DNA of 41,765 nucleotides from NCBI RefSeq assembly GCF_958439165.1, contig NZ_OY288128.1:1-41765 (forward strand). The letters are read 5' to 3'. The notes under the pieces are model-generated. The model was not told the origin of the DNA. It did not search any database and worked only from the letters and a program-made list of their open reading frames with translations. The position numbers were made by a program, and so were the translations under genes. Shown in pieces: positions 32,351 to 39,635 of the stretch. Each line of letters opens with the position of its first letter. Position 1 is the first letter of the stretch. The DNA is from an uncultured Hydrogenophaga sp. GTDB lineage: Bacteria; Pseudomonadota; Gammaproteobacteria; Burkholderiales; Burkholderiaceae_C.

Positions 32351-33442
32351 ATGGCCGTCGACCAACAGGCGCTGCTGTCCGCGCTGCAAGCCGTCCAAGA
32401 CCCGAACACCGGGCGCGATTTCGTCTCCACCAAGGCGCTGAAGAACCTGCAGGTGCAGGACGGCGACGTGTCCTTCGACATCGAGCTGGGTTATCCGGCC
32501 AAGAGCCAGATGCCGGCGCTGCGCAAGGCACTGATTGCAGCGGCCAAGGGTGTGGCCGGCGTGGAGAACGTGTCGGTCAACATGGCCATCAAGGTCCTGG
32601 CGCATGCGGTGCAGCGCGGCGTGCAGCTCATGCCCAACGTCAAGAACATCGTGGCGGTGGCGTCCGGCAAGGGCGGCGTGGGCAAGAGCACCACGGCGGT
32701 CAACCTGGCCCTGGCCCTGGCGGCCGAAGGCGCCAAGGTCGGCATCCTGGACGCCGACATCTACGGCCCTAGCCAGCCCATGATGATGGGCGTGGAAGGC
32801 CGGCCCGAGAGCAGCGACGGCAAGACCATGGACCCGCTGGAGAACTACGGCATCCAGGTCATCTCCATCGGCTTCCTGATCGACCGCGACGAAGCCATGA
32901 TCTGGCGTGGCCCCATGGCCACCCAGGCGCTGGAGCAGCTGCTGCGCCAGACCAACTGGAAAGACCTCGACTACCTGATCGTCGACATGCCCCCGGGCAC
33001 CGGCGACATCCAGCTGACCCTGTCCCAGCGCGTGCCGCTGACCGGCGCGGTCATCGTCACCACGCCGCAGGACATCGCCCTGCTGGACGCCCGCAAGGGC
33101 ATCAAGATGTTCGAGAAGGTGGGCGTGCCCATCCTCGGCATCGTGGAGAACATGGCGGTGCACGTGTGCGAGAAGTGCGGCCATGTGGAGCACATCTTCG
33201 GTGCCGACGGCGGCAAGAACATGGCGGCCGAGTACGGCATGGACTACCTGGGCGCCCTGCCGCTGAACATGAGCATCCGGGTGCAGGCCGACAGCGGCAT
33301 GCCGACCGTGGTGGCCGATCCCGAGGGCGAGATCGCCGGCCTGTACAAGGGCGTGGCGCGTCAGGTGGCCATCAAGATCGCGGCCAAGGCCAAGGACTTC
33401 TCGTCCAAGTTCCCCAGCATCAAGATCTCCAAGGACACCTGA
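32351..33442 (+). CDS. apbC: Iron-sulfur cluster carrier ATPase ApbC (Mrp)
   Basis: A P-loop ATPase of the Mrp/NBP35 family that carries [4Fe-4S] clusters to apoproteins in the cytoplasm. It has 363 residues. Residues 1 to about 90 are a MIP18/DUF59 domain; the deviant Walker A motif SGKGGVGKST starts at Ser105; DADIYGPSQPMMMG and VDMPPGTGDIQLTL follow; the cluster-binding pair is Cys273 and Cys276 in CEKCGH. Possible clients in this window are NadA, the UDG-like protein and the two-cluster ferredoxin part of BoxA. It converges with bclA over a gap of 27 bp that contains a perfect palindrome. Confidence 0.95.
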   Translation: MAVDQQALLSALQAVQDPNTGRDFVSTKALKNLQVQDGDVSFDIELGYPAKSQMPALRKALIAAAKGVAGVENVSVNMAIKVLAHAVQRGVQLMPNVKNIVAVASGKGGVGKSTTAVNLALALAAEGAKVGILDADIYGPSQPMMMGVEGRPESSDGKTMDPLENYGIQVISIGFLIDRDEAMIWRGPMATQALEQLLRQTNWKDLDYLIVDMPPGTGDIQLTLSQRVPLTGAVIVTTPQDIALLDARKGIKMFEKVGVPILGIVENMAVHVCEKCGHVEHIFGADGGKNMAAEYGMDYLGALPLNMSIRVQADSGMPTVVADPEGEIAGLYKGVARQVAIKIAAKAKDFSSKFPSIKISKDT

Positions 33443-33448
33443 TGGTCC

Positions 33449-33466
33449 GGCGGGGCATGCCCCGCC
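33449..33466. terminator. 18-bp perfect palindrome between convergent apbC and bclA
   Basis: GGCGGGGCATGCCCCGCC is perfectly self-complementary. It lies 6 bp after the apbC stop and 3 bp after the bclA stop on the opposite strand, the right place for a bidirectional terminator. No T-tract follows on either strand, so it may block or pause polymerase or protect mRNA ends rather than act as a classical intrinsic terminator. Confidence 0.5.
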
Positions 33467-33469
33467 GCC

Positions 33470-35044
33470 TCAGCCCGCCGCCTGCTCGCGCTCGCGCAGG
33501 CGGAAGCGCTGGATCTTGCCGGTGGCCGTCTTGGGCAGTTCCGGCAGGAACTCGATGAAGCGCGGGTACTTGTAGGGCGCCAGCTTCTCCTTCACGAAGG
33601 CCTGCAGTTCGGCCTCGGTGGCCTGATGGCCGGGCTTGAGCACCACGAAGGCCTTGGTCTTGGTCAGGCCGTCGGCATCCATCTTGCCGATCACGGCGGC
33701 CTCCAGCACCGCCGGGTGCTGCACCAGCGTGCCTTCCACCTCGAACGGGCTGACATAGATGCCGCTGACCTTGAGCATGTCGTCGTTGCGGCCGGCATAG
33801 GTGTAGCTGCCGTCGGCGTTGCGCACGTACTTGTCGCCGCTCTTGGTCCAGCCGCCCTGGAAGGTGTCGCGCGTCTTGGCCCGGTTGTTCCAGTACAGCA
33901 GGGCTGCGCTGGGCCCCTGGATGTAGAGGTCGCCGATCTCGCTGGAGCCGTCCGGCCCGGTGCCCACCGGTTGCCCGTCCTCGCCACGCAGCTCCAGTTC
34001 GTAGCCCGGCACCGGGTAGCCGGTGGTGCCGTAACGCACCTGGCCCGGGATGTTCGAGAGGAAGATGTGCAGCATCTCGGTGGAGCCGATGCCGTCGATG
34101 ATCTCGACTCCGAAATGCCGGGTCCAGCGCTCGCCGATGTCCTGCGGCAACGCCTCGCCGGCCGAGGAGCACAGCCGCAGTGCCACGGCCGATCGGGCGG
34201 GCAGGTCCGGGCTGGCCAGCATGCCGCCGTAGCCGGTGGGGGCGCCGCAGAAGAGGGTGGGCTTCTGTTCGGTGAAGCGCTTGAACACCGCCTGCGGCGT
34301 GGCCCGTTCGGCCATCAGCAGCACGGTGGCGCCCACGCTCAGCGGGAAGCTCAGGGCATTGCCCAGGCCGTAGGCAAAGAACAGCTTGGCGGCCGAGAAC
34401 ACCACGTCGGACTCGTTCATGCCCAGCACGGCGCGGCCATACAGCTCGGCGGTCCAGTAGAGATTGGCCTGGGTGTGCACCGTGCCCTTGGGCGCGCCGG
34501 TGGAGCCGCTGGAATACAGCCAGAAGGCCGGTTCGTCGCCATGGGTGTCGGCGGCTTCGGCGGGGGCACTGCCGGCCACCAGCGCCGCAAAGTCGTGCGC
34601 GCCGGGCGGCAGATCGGTGCCGCGCGACACGATCAGGTGTGCCAGCCCCGGCCCCTCGGCCAGGGCGGTCTGCAGCGTGGGCAGCAGAGCGCCGGACACG
34701 ATGGCGGCCTGCGCACGGCTGTCGGCCAGCATGTAGGCGTAGTCCCTGGCGGTGAGCAGGGTGTTCACCGCCACCGGCACCACGCCGGCATGCAGGCAGC
34801 CCAGGAAGCCGACCACCCAGTCGGTGCTGTCGTGGGCCATCAGCAGCACGCGCTCCTCGCGCCGCAGGCCCAGTGCGGCCAGCCCGCCGGCAAAGCGCTG
34901 CACCTGTTCAGCCAGCTCGCCGTAGGTGAGCCGGCCCTGGTCGTCGATCAGGGCGGTCTTGCCGGCCCGGCCCGTGTTGAGCTCGATCAGGTGCCGGGCG
35001 AAGTTGAAGCGGGCGGGTGGCGCGGTGACGTGCTGGGCGCTCAT
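33470..35044 (-). CDS. bclA: Benzoate-CoA ligase
   Basis: Activates benzoate (and possibly close analogues) to benzoyl-CoA with ATP, the entry reaction of the box pathway. It has 524 residues of the ANL (acyl-CoA synthetase) fold. The P-loop-like motif YSSGSTGAPKGT is around residues 175-190; others are DGIGSTEMLHIF (A5), GDKYVRNADGSYTYAGRNDD (A7-A8 region) and the catalytic lysine Lys510 in PKTATGKIQR. Identification as the benzoate enzyme rests on similarity to known BclA sequences (SSGSTG with FAYGLGNALSFPL, and GAPTGYGGML) and on gene context. It follows boxD after 12 bp with GGAGA before its ATG, so boxD-bclA form an operon read away from boxR. Confidence 0.94.
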   Translation of the reverse strand: MSAQHVTAPPARFNFARHLIELNTGRAGKTALIDDQGRLTYGELAEQVQRFAGGLAALGLRREERVLLMAHDSTDWVVGFLGCLHAGVVPVAVNTLLTARDYAYMLADSRAQAAIVSGALLPTLQTALAEGPGLAHLIVSRGTDLPPGAHDFAALVAGSAPAEAADTHGDEPAFWLYSSGSTGAPKGTVHTQANLYWTAELYGRAVLGMNESDVVFSAAKLFFAYGLGNALSFPLSVGATVLLMAERATPQAVFKRFTEQKPTLFCGAPTGYGGMLASPDLPARSAVALRLCSSAGEALPQDIGERWTRHFGVEIIDGIGSTEMLHIFLSNIPGQVRYGTTGYPVPGYELELRGEDGQPVGTGPDGSSEIGDLYIQGPSAALLYWNNRAKTRDTFQGGWTKSGDKYVRNADGSYTYAGRNDDMLKVSGIYVSPFEVEGTLVQHPAVLEAAVIGKMDADGLTKTKAFVVLKPGHQATEAELQAFVKEKLAPYKYPRFIEFLPELPKTATGKIQRFRLREREQAAG

Positions 35045-35056
35045 GGTGGTGTCTCC

Positions 35057-36655
35057 TCAGGGCTGGAAAGCGTGGCCGCCGGTGGCCAGGGCGTCAAGGG
35101 CATCCAGCGTGGCCGTGCTGGCCTGCACCGCACTGCGGCGGTGGTAGAAGCCCAGCGCGCGCAAGCCGCCCAGTTCCTCGCCGCCACCGGCGCGGCCGGG
35201 GCCGCCATGCAGGGACTGCGGCATCACGTTGCCGTGGCCGGTGTGCAGGCTGGCCACGTCCGGGCTGACGGCGTGCACCCGACCGTGCATCGGTGCCAGC
35301 GCCAGCGCCGTGCGGGCCACGAAGGCCGGGTCGGCGCTGTAGACCGAGCACACCAGCGAGCCTTCGCCGCGCGCGATCAGCTCCAGGGCCTGGGTTTCGT
35401 CGTCGTAGGCCATCAAGGTGGCCACCGGACCGAACACCTCGACCTGGTGCAGCAACGTGGCCGAGGCCGGTTCGGTGCAGCCCAGCAGCGTGGGGGCCAC
35501 GCAGGCGGCCACAGCGGGATCGGCGTCCACCAGCGGTGTGGCGCTGCCGTCGAACAGCACGGTGGCCTCGGTCTTGAGCTGCGCCAGGCCGGCCCGCACG
35601 TGGTCGGCCTGTTCGCGGCTCACCAGCGAGCCCATGCGCACCGACCCGTTCCGGGGGTTGCCCACCGTCACCTTGGCCAGCTTGGCGGAAATGGACCGGG
35701 CGGCGGCGTCGAACAGCGCGCGCGGCACGAAGACGCGGCGGATGGCGGTGCACTTCTGTCCGCTCTTGACCGTCATTTCACGCACCACCTCCGACACCAG
35801 CAGGTTGAACGCTTCGCTGCCTTCGGTGGCTGCCGCATCCAGCAGCGCGCTGTTCAGGCTGTCGGCCTCGATGTTGCAGCGCACCGACCGTTCGGCCACG
35901 GCCGGGTGGCTGCGGATGGCGCGGGCGGTCTCGGCGGAGCCGGTGAAGGACACCACGTCGAACGGCTGCAGGCAGTCCATCAGCCCGGCGGACGAGCCGC
36001 ACACGACCGACAAGGCCCCGGGCGGCAGGACGCCGGCGTCCACCACGTCCTGCACCATGCGCTGGGTCAGCCAGGCGGTGGCGGTGGCCGGCTTGACGAT
36101 CACCGGCACGCCGGAGAGCAGGGCGGGTGCGGCCTTCTCCCACAGGCCCCAGCTCGGGAAATTGAAGGCATTGATGAACAGCGCCAGGCCCGCCGTGGGG
36201 GTGAGGATGTGCTGGCTCTGGAACAGCGGGTCCTTGCCCAGGCGGATGCGCTCACCGTCGAGCAGGCAGCGGGCATCCCCCAGACGCTCGCCCAGGCGGG
36301 CATAGGTGGCCAGGGTGAAGATGCCGCCTTCGATGTCGACCGCCGAGTCACGGGTCACGGTGCCCGAGTTGGCGGTGGCGATGGCGTGGTACTCGTCCTT
36401 GCGGGCCTGCAGCACGTCCACCACCGCGCTCAGCAGCGCTGCCCGTTCCCGGTAGGTCAGGGCCCGCAGGGCACGGCCACCCTGTTCGCGGGCGAAGGCA
36501 AAGGCCGCCGGCAGGTCCAGACCGGCACTGCTCACCCGGGCCAGCTCGGTGCCGAGCACCGGATCGAACAGGGGCAGACCCGGGCCGGCGCCGGTCTGCC
36601 AGCGGCCTTCCACGAAGTTGGGCAGCAGGGCGGTCGGGGTGGTCGTGGTCGGCAT
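35057..36655 (-). CDS. boxD: 3,4-dehydroadipyl-CoA semialdehyde dehydrogenase
   Basis: Oxidises 3,4-dehydroadipyl-CoA semialdehyde, the ring-cleavage product of BoxC, with NADP. It has 532 residues of the aldehyde dehydrogenase fold. The catalytic cysteine is Cys302 in SGQKCTAIRR; the coenzyme site includes FINAFNFPSWG, VIVKPATATAW and SFTGSAETAR. The type is close to the dehydrogenase half of PaaZ but without the hydratase domain, as in BoxD. The start at 36655 is the first after the BoxR operator region; longer frames would cross the operators. It is the first gene of the minus-strand boxD-bclA operon, divergent from boxR. Confidence 0.93.
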   Translation of the reverse strand: MPTTTTPTALLPNFVEGRWQTGAGPGLPLFDPVLGTELARVSSAGLDLPAAFAFAREQGGRALRALTYRERAALLSAVVDVLQARKDEYHAIATANSGTVTRDSAVDIEGGIFTLATYARLGERLGDARCLLDGERIRLGKDPLFQSQHILTPTAGLALFINAFNFPSWGLWEKAAPALLSGVPVIVKPATATAWLTQRMVQDVVDAGVLPPGALSVVCGSSAGLMDCLQPFDVVSFTGSAETARAIRSHPAVAERSVRCNIEADSLNSALLDAAATEGSEAFNLLVSEVVREMTVKSGQKCTAIRRVFVPRALFDAAARSISAKLAKVTVGNPRNGSVRMGSLVSREQADHVRAGLAQLKTEATVLFDGSATPLVDADPAVAACVAPTLLGCTEPASATLLHQVEVFGPVATLMAYDDETQALELIARGEGSLVCSVYSADPAFVARTALALAPMHGRVHAVSPDVASLHTGHGNVMPQSLHGGPGRAGGGEELGGLRALGFYHRRSAVQASTATLDALDALATGGHAFQP

Positions 36656-36712
36656 GGTTCGGTGGGAGTCGGTGGGAGGGTGGCAGGATTGCCTCGGCAG
36701 CGTCGAATGGCG

Positions 36713-36718
36713 ATATAA
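36713..36718 (-). promoter_or_regulatory. Possible -10 element for boxD
   Basis: Read on the minus strand, the complement of 36713-36718 is TTATAT. A TTTACC (complement of 36738-36743) lies 19 bp upstream as a possible -35. The BoxR-type site at 36720-36733 would fall in the spacer, so binding there should block the promoter. Spacing is longer than ideal. Confidence 0.35.
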
Positions 36719-36719
36719 C

Positions 36720-36733
36720 TGCACTATCTTGCA
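36720..36733. promoter_or_regulatory. BoxR-type operator TGCA-N6-TGCA (boxD/boxR region, site 1)
   Basis: TGCACTATCTTGCA fits the TGCA-N6-TGCA pattern known for BoxR and the related BzdR. It overlaps the predicted promoter zone of boxD and lies 26 bp from the second site. Confidence 0.75.
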
Positions 36734-36745
36734 GCCCGGTAAATA

Positions 36746-36759
36746 TGCATTAAAGTGCA
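36746..36759. promoter_or_regulatory. BoxR-type operator TGCA-N6-TGCA (boxD/boxR region, site 2)
   Basis: TGCATTAAAGTGCA is an exact TGCA-N6-TGCA site. It contains TAAAGT (36751-36756), which with TTGCAG at 36729-36734 (16 bp upstream) could form the boxR promoter, so BoxR would repress its own gene. A GTG inside the site (36755) should not be taken as the boxR start. Confidence 0.78.
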
Positions 36760-36814
36760 TGTGTTGTCGAGCATCCCCACCCACAGGGTTTTCCCGAGGC
36801 CCACGGTTCCGCCC

Positions 36815-37735
36815 ATGGACACCCCTTCCAGCGTTTCCCACGATTCACCTCCCGCCCCCGGCGCCGAGGAGCCCCGCCACCCGTTCCTGCTGGCACTCGG
36901 TGAACGGGTGCGCACCCTGCGTTCGCGCCGCGGCATGACCCGCAAGGCCGTGGCCCTGGCGGCCGATGTGTCCGAGCGCCATCTGGCCAACCTGGAGTAC
37001 GGCACCGGCAATGCTTCCATCCTGGTGCTGCTGCAGGTGGCCGATGCGCTGCAATGCCCGCTGGCCGAATTGATCGGTGATGTGAGCACCAGCTCGCCGG
37101 AATGGCTGCTGATCCGGGAACTGCTGTCCGGGCAGGAAGAGGCTGCGCTGCGCCGTGCGCGGGTTGCGGTTGCCGGTGCGCTGGGCGGTGCCGACAGCAC
37201 CGAGGCCGGTCGGCGCACCCGCGTGGCCCTGATCGGCCTGCGCGGGGCCGGCAAGTCGACCCTGGGCCAGCGCCTGGCCGACGAACTGGGCTTTGCCTTC
37301 ATCGAGCTCAGCCGCGAGATCGAGAAGTTCGCCGGCTGCAGCATCGAGGAGATCCACGCCCTGTACGGCACGCCGGCCTACCGCCGCTACGAGCGCCGGG
37401 CGCTGGAGGAGGCGATCCAGATCTACCCCGAGGTGGTCATTGCCACGCCGGGCGGCCTGGTGTCGGACGCCGCCAACTTCAACCTGCTGCTGTCCCACTG
37501 CACCACGGTCTGGCTGCAGGCCGATCCGACCGATCACATGGGGCGGGTGGCGGCCCAGGGCGACCTGCGGCCCATGGCCGCCAGCCGTGAGGCCATGGAA
37601 GACCTCAAGCGCATCCTGGCCGGGCGTTCGGCGTTTTATTCCAAGGCCGAACTGCACTTCAACACCAGCGACTACAGCCTTCCGCAGGCCCATGAGGCGC
37701 TGTCTGCCCAGGTGAAGGCCCTGATCGGCCGTTGA
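36815..37735 (+). CDS. boxR: Transcriptional regulator BoxR (HTH plus shikimate-kinase-like domain)
   Basis: A 306-residue regulator. Residues about 30-90 form a Cro/C1-type helix-turn-helix (TRKAVALAADVSERHLANLE); a linker follows; residues about 135-300 are a shikimate-kinase-like P-loop domain with Walker A GLRGAGKST starting at Gly141. In Azoarcus the orthologue represses box genes and benzoyl-CoA releases it; the kinase-like domain is the effector-binding part. The ATG at 36815 is chosen because an upstream frame-matched GTG at 36755 lies within an operator and similarity begins after 36815. It is transcribed toward boxC and away from boxD. It should not be called AroK: the N-terminal HTH and context are decisive. 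Confidence 0.94.
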   Translation: MDTPSSVSHDSPPAPGAEEPRHPFLLALGERVRTLRSRRGMTRKAVALAADVSERHLANLEYGTGNASILVLLQVADALQCPLAELIGDVSTSSPEWLLIRELLSGQEEAALRRARVAVAGALGGADSTEAGRRTRVALIGLRGAGKSTLGQRLADELGFAFIELSREIEKFAGCSIEEIHALYGTPAYRRYERRALEEAIQIYPEVVIATPGGLVSDAANFNLLLSHCTTVWLQADPTDHMGRVAAQGDLRPMAASREAMEDLKRILAGRSAFYSKAELHFNTSDYSLPQAHEALSAQVKALIGR

Positions 37736-37754
37736 AGCGGGACTTCCCCGAACA

Positions 37755-37768
37755 TGCATAAAAGTGCA
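37755..37768. promoter_or_regulatory. BoxR-type operator, boxC promoter, upstream site
   Basis: TGCATAAAAGTGCA is an exact TGCA-N6-TGCA match and ends at the base before the -35 hexamer TTGACG. A regulator bound here would touch polymerase at the -35. Confidence 0.78.
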
Positions 37769-37797
37769 TTGACGGCCTCAGACTGCTGCACTATTAT
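37769..37797 (+). promoter_or_regulatory. boxC promoter (sigma-70 type)
   Basis: TTGACG (37769-37774) and TATTAT (37792-37797) are separated by exactly 17 bp, each differing from consensus by one base. This is the best promoter in the window. The start point would be near 37804, giving a leader of about 64 bases before the boxC ATG. It should drive boxC-boxB-boxA. Confidence 0.75.
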
Positions 37798-37800
37798 TCA
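37787..37800. promoter_or_regulatory. BoxR-type operator, boxC promoter, -10 site
   Basis: TGCACTATTATTCA matches TGCA-N6-TGCA with one mismatch (TTCA in the second half) and covers the -10 hexamer. It lies 32 bp, about three helical turns, from the upstream site. Confidence 0.6.
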
Positions 37801-37867
37801 GGTCACTTGCCGCCCCGCGACCTGACCCGGTCCCTCGTGCGGCTTCATCCGCCCGAGGAGACCCCGC

Positions 37868-39535
37868 ATGAATGCAACCGACAGCCTTGCCCCGGTGGAC
37901 TACCGCACCGACCCTTCGCAGTACCGCCACTGGAAGCTCAGCTTCGACGGAGCGATTGCGACGCTGGCGGCCGATTTCAGCGAAGACGGCGGCATCCGCC
38001 CCGGCTACAAGCTCAAGCTCAACAGCTACGACCTGGGCGTGGACATCGAGCTGCACGATGCGCTCAACCGCATCCGCTTCGAGCACCCGGAGGTCCGCAC
38101 CGTGGTGGTCACCAGCCTCAAGGACCGGGTGTTCTGCTCGGGCGCCAACATCTTCATGCTGGGCCTCTCCAGCCACGCCTGGAAGGTGAACTTCTGCAAG
38201 TTCACCAACGAGACCCGCAACGGCATCGAGGACTCGTCGAAGTACAACGGCCTGAAGTTCATCGCAGCCCTGAACGGTGCCTGCGCCGGTGGCGGCTACG
38301 AGCTGGCCCTGGCCTGCGACGAGATCGTGCTGGTGGACGACCGCTCCAGCGCGGTCAGCCTGCCCGAGGTGCCCCTGCTGGGCGTGCTGCCGGGCACCGG
38401 CGGCCTGACCCGCGTGACCGACAAGCGCCATGTGCGCCACGATCTGGCCGACATCTTCTGCACCACCAGCGAAGGCGTGCGCGGCAAGAAGGCCCTCGAC
38501 TGGCGCCTGGTCGACTCCATCGCCAAGCCGCAGCAGTTCACCGCCCATGTGCGCGAGCGGGCCGAGGCCCTGGCCGCGCAGAGCAACCGCCCGGCCGGCG
38601 CAAAGGGCGTGAGCCTGCCCCGCGTGGAGCGCACCGAGAGCGCCGACGGACTCGCCTACACCTGGGTGAATGTGGCCATCGACCGCAGCAAACGCACCGC
38701 GACGCTGACCGTCAAGGCACCCACCGGTGCCCAGCCGACCGACGTGGCCGGCATCGAGGCACAGGGCGCCGCCTGGTGGCCGCTGCAGATGACCCGCGAG
38801 CTGGACGACGCCATCCTGAACCTGCGCACCAACCAGCTTGACATCGGCACCTGGCTGCTCAAGACCGAGGGCGATGCCGCCGCCGTGCTGGCCGCCGACG
38901 CGCTGCTGCTGGCCCACCAGGACCACTGGCTGGCCCGCGAGGTGCTGGGCCTCATGCGCCGCACCTTTGCCCGCCTGGACGTGTCATCGCGCAGCCTGTT
39001 CGCACTGGTGGATGAGGGCTCTTGCTTCGCCGGCAGCCTGGCCGAGCTGGCCTTCTGCGCCGACCGCGCCTACATGCTGGCCCTGCCCGACAGCCCGGAC
39101 ACCGCGCCGCGCATCACCCTGGGCGAGATGAACCTGGGCCACCTGCCCATGGTCAACGGCCAGTCGCGCCTGCAGCGCCGCTTCTACGAAGAGACCGAGC
39201 CGATGGAAGCGGTGCGCCGCGCCGTGGGCCAGCCGCTGGATGCCGATGCCGCCCTGGCCCTGGGTCTGGTCACGTCCGCCCCGGACGACATCGACTGGGC
39301 CGACGAGGTGCGCATCGCCATCGAGGAGCGTGCCGCCATGTCGCCCGACGCCCTGACCGGCCTGGAAGCCAACCTGCGTTTCGCCCAGAAGGAGAACATG
39401 CTGACCCGCATCTTCGGCCGCCTGACCGCGTGGCAGAACTGGATCTTCATCCGCCCCAACGCCGTGGGCGAGAAGGGCGCCCTCAAGGTCTACGGCAAAG
39501 GCGACAAGGCCGCTTTTGATTTCAACCGGGTCTAG
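37868..39535 (+). CDS. boxC: 2,3-epoxybenzoyl-CoA dihydrolase (benzoyl-CoA-dihydrodiol lyase)
   Basis: Hydrolytically cleaves 2,3-epoxybenzoyl-CoA to 3,4-dehydroadipyl-CoA semialdehyde and formate. It has 555 residues with two crotonase-type regions: the first holds VFCSGANIFMLGLSSHAWK and the oxyanion-hole segment NGACAGGGYELALACD; the second (about residues 340-500) is a diverged repeat with SLFALVDEGSCFAGSLAE. The end of the protein, NWIFIRPNAVGEKGALKVYG, is typical of BoxC. GAGGAGA precedes the ATG. It is the first gene of the plus-strand box operon under the BoxR-flanked promoter. boxB follows after a 100 bp spacer. Confidence 0.95.
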   Translation: MNATDSLAPVDYRTDPSQYRHWKLSFDGAIATLAADFSEDGGIRPGYKLKLNSYDLGVDIELHDALNRIRFEHPEVRTVVVTSLKDRVFCSGANIFMLGLSSHAWKVNFCKFTNETRNGIEDSSKYNGLKFIAALNGACAGGGYELALACDEIVLVDDRSSAVSLPEVPLLGVLPGTGGLTRVTDKRHVRHDLADIFCTTSEGVRGKKALDWRLVDSIAKPQQFTAHVRERAEALAAQSNRPAGAKGVSLPRVERTESADGLAYTWVNVAIDRSKRTATLTVKAPTGAQPTDVAGIEAQGAAWWPLQMTRELDDAILNLRTNQLDIGTWLLKTEGDAAAVLAADALLLAHQDHWLAREVLGLMRRTFARLDVSSRSLFALVDEGSCFAGSLAELAFCADRAYMLALPDSPDTAPRITLGEMNLGHLPMVNGQSRLQRRFYEETEPMEAVRRAVGQPLDADAALALGLVTSAPDDIDWADEVRIAIEERAAMSPDALTGLEANLRFAQKENMLTRIFGRLTAWQNWIFIRPNAVGEKGALKVYGKGDKAAFDFNRV

Positions 39536-39635
39536 ATTCGAGCCGGTTGCCAGCACGTTGTGCGGTGGGTTTCCCGGTGGAGCCAGCCGCAACCTCAAGT
39601 CAGTCCACCGAGAGATCGTTCCGCAGGAGACCGTG
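39536..39635 (+). other. boxC-boxB intercistronic spacer
   Basis: A 100 bp stretch without a gene. GGTTGC (39545-39550) and GCAACC (39589-39594) could pair at a distance of 38 bases; the region between has GGTGGG and CCACC-like segments. No promoter and no BoxR-type site is seen. GGAGA before the boxB ATG is a strong ribosome binding site. Confidence 0.35.

Noticed and set aside
33626..36718. A 1030-codon open frame on the plus strand opposite bclA and boxD
   Set aside because: It is the complement of two clear enzyme genes, rich in Gly/His/Gln/Val with no domain, and crosses the boxD start region.
36755..36814. Upstream GTG start for boxR
   Set aside because: The codon lies within a TGCA-N6-TGCA operator and the added 20 residues show no family similarity; no RBS precedes it.
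37235..37735. Shikimate kinase (aroK) reading of the boxR C-terminal half
   Set aside because: The domain is fused to an HTH and lies between box operons with operator sites; this is the known BoxR architecture.
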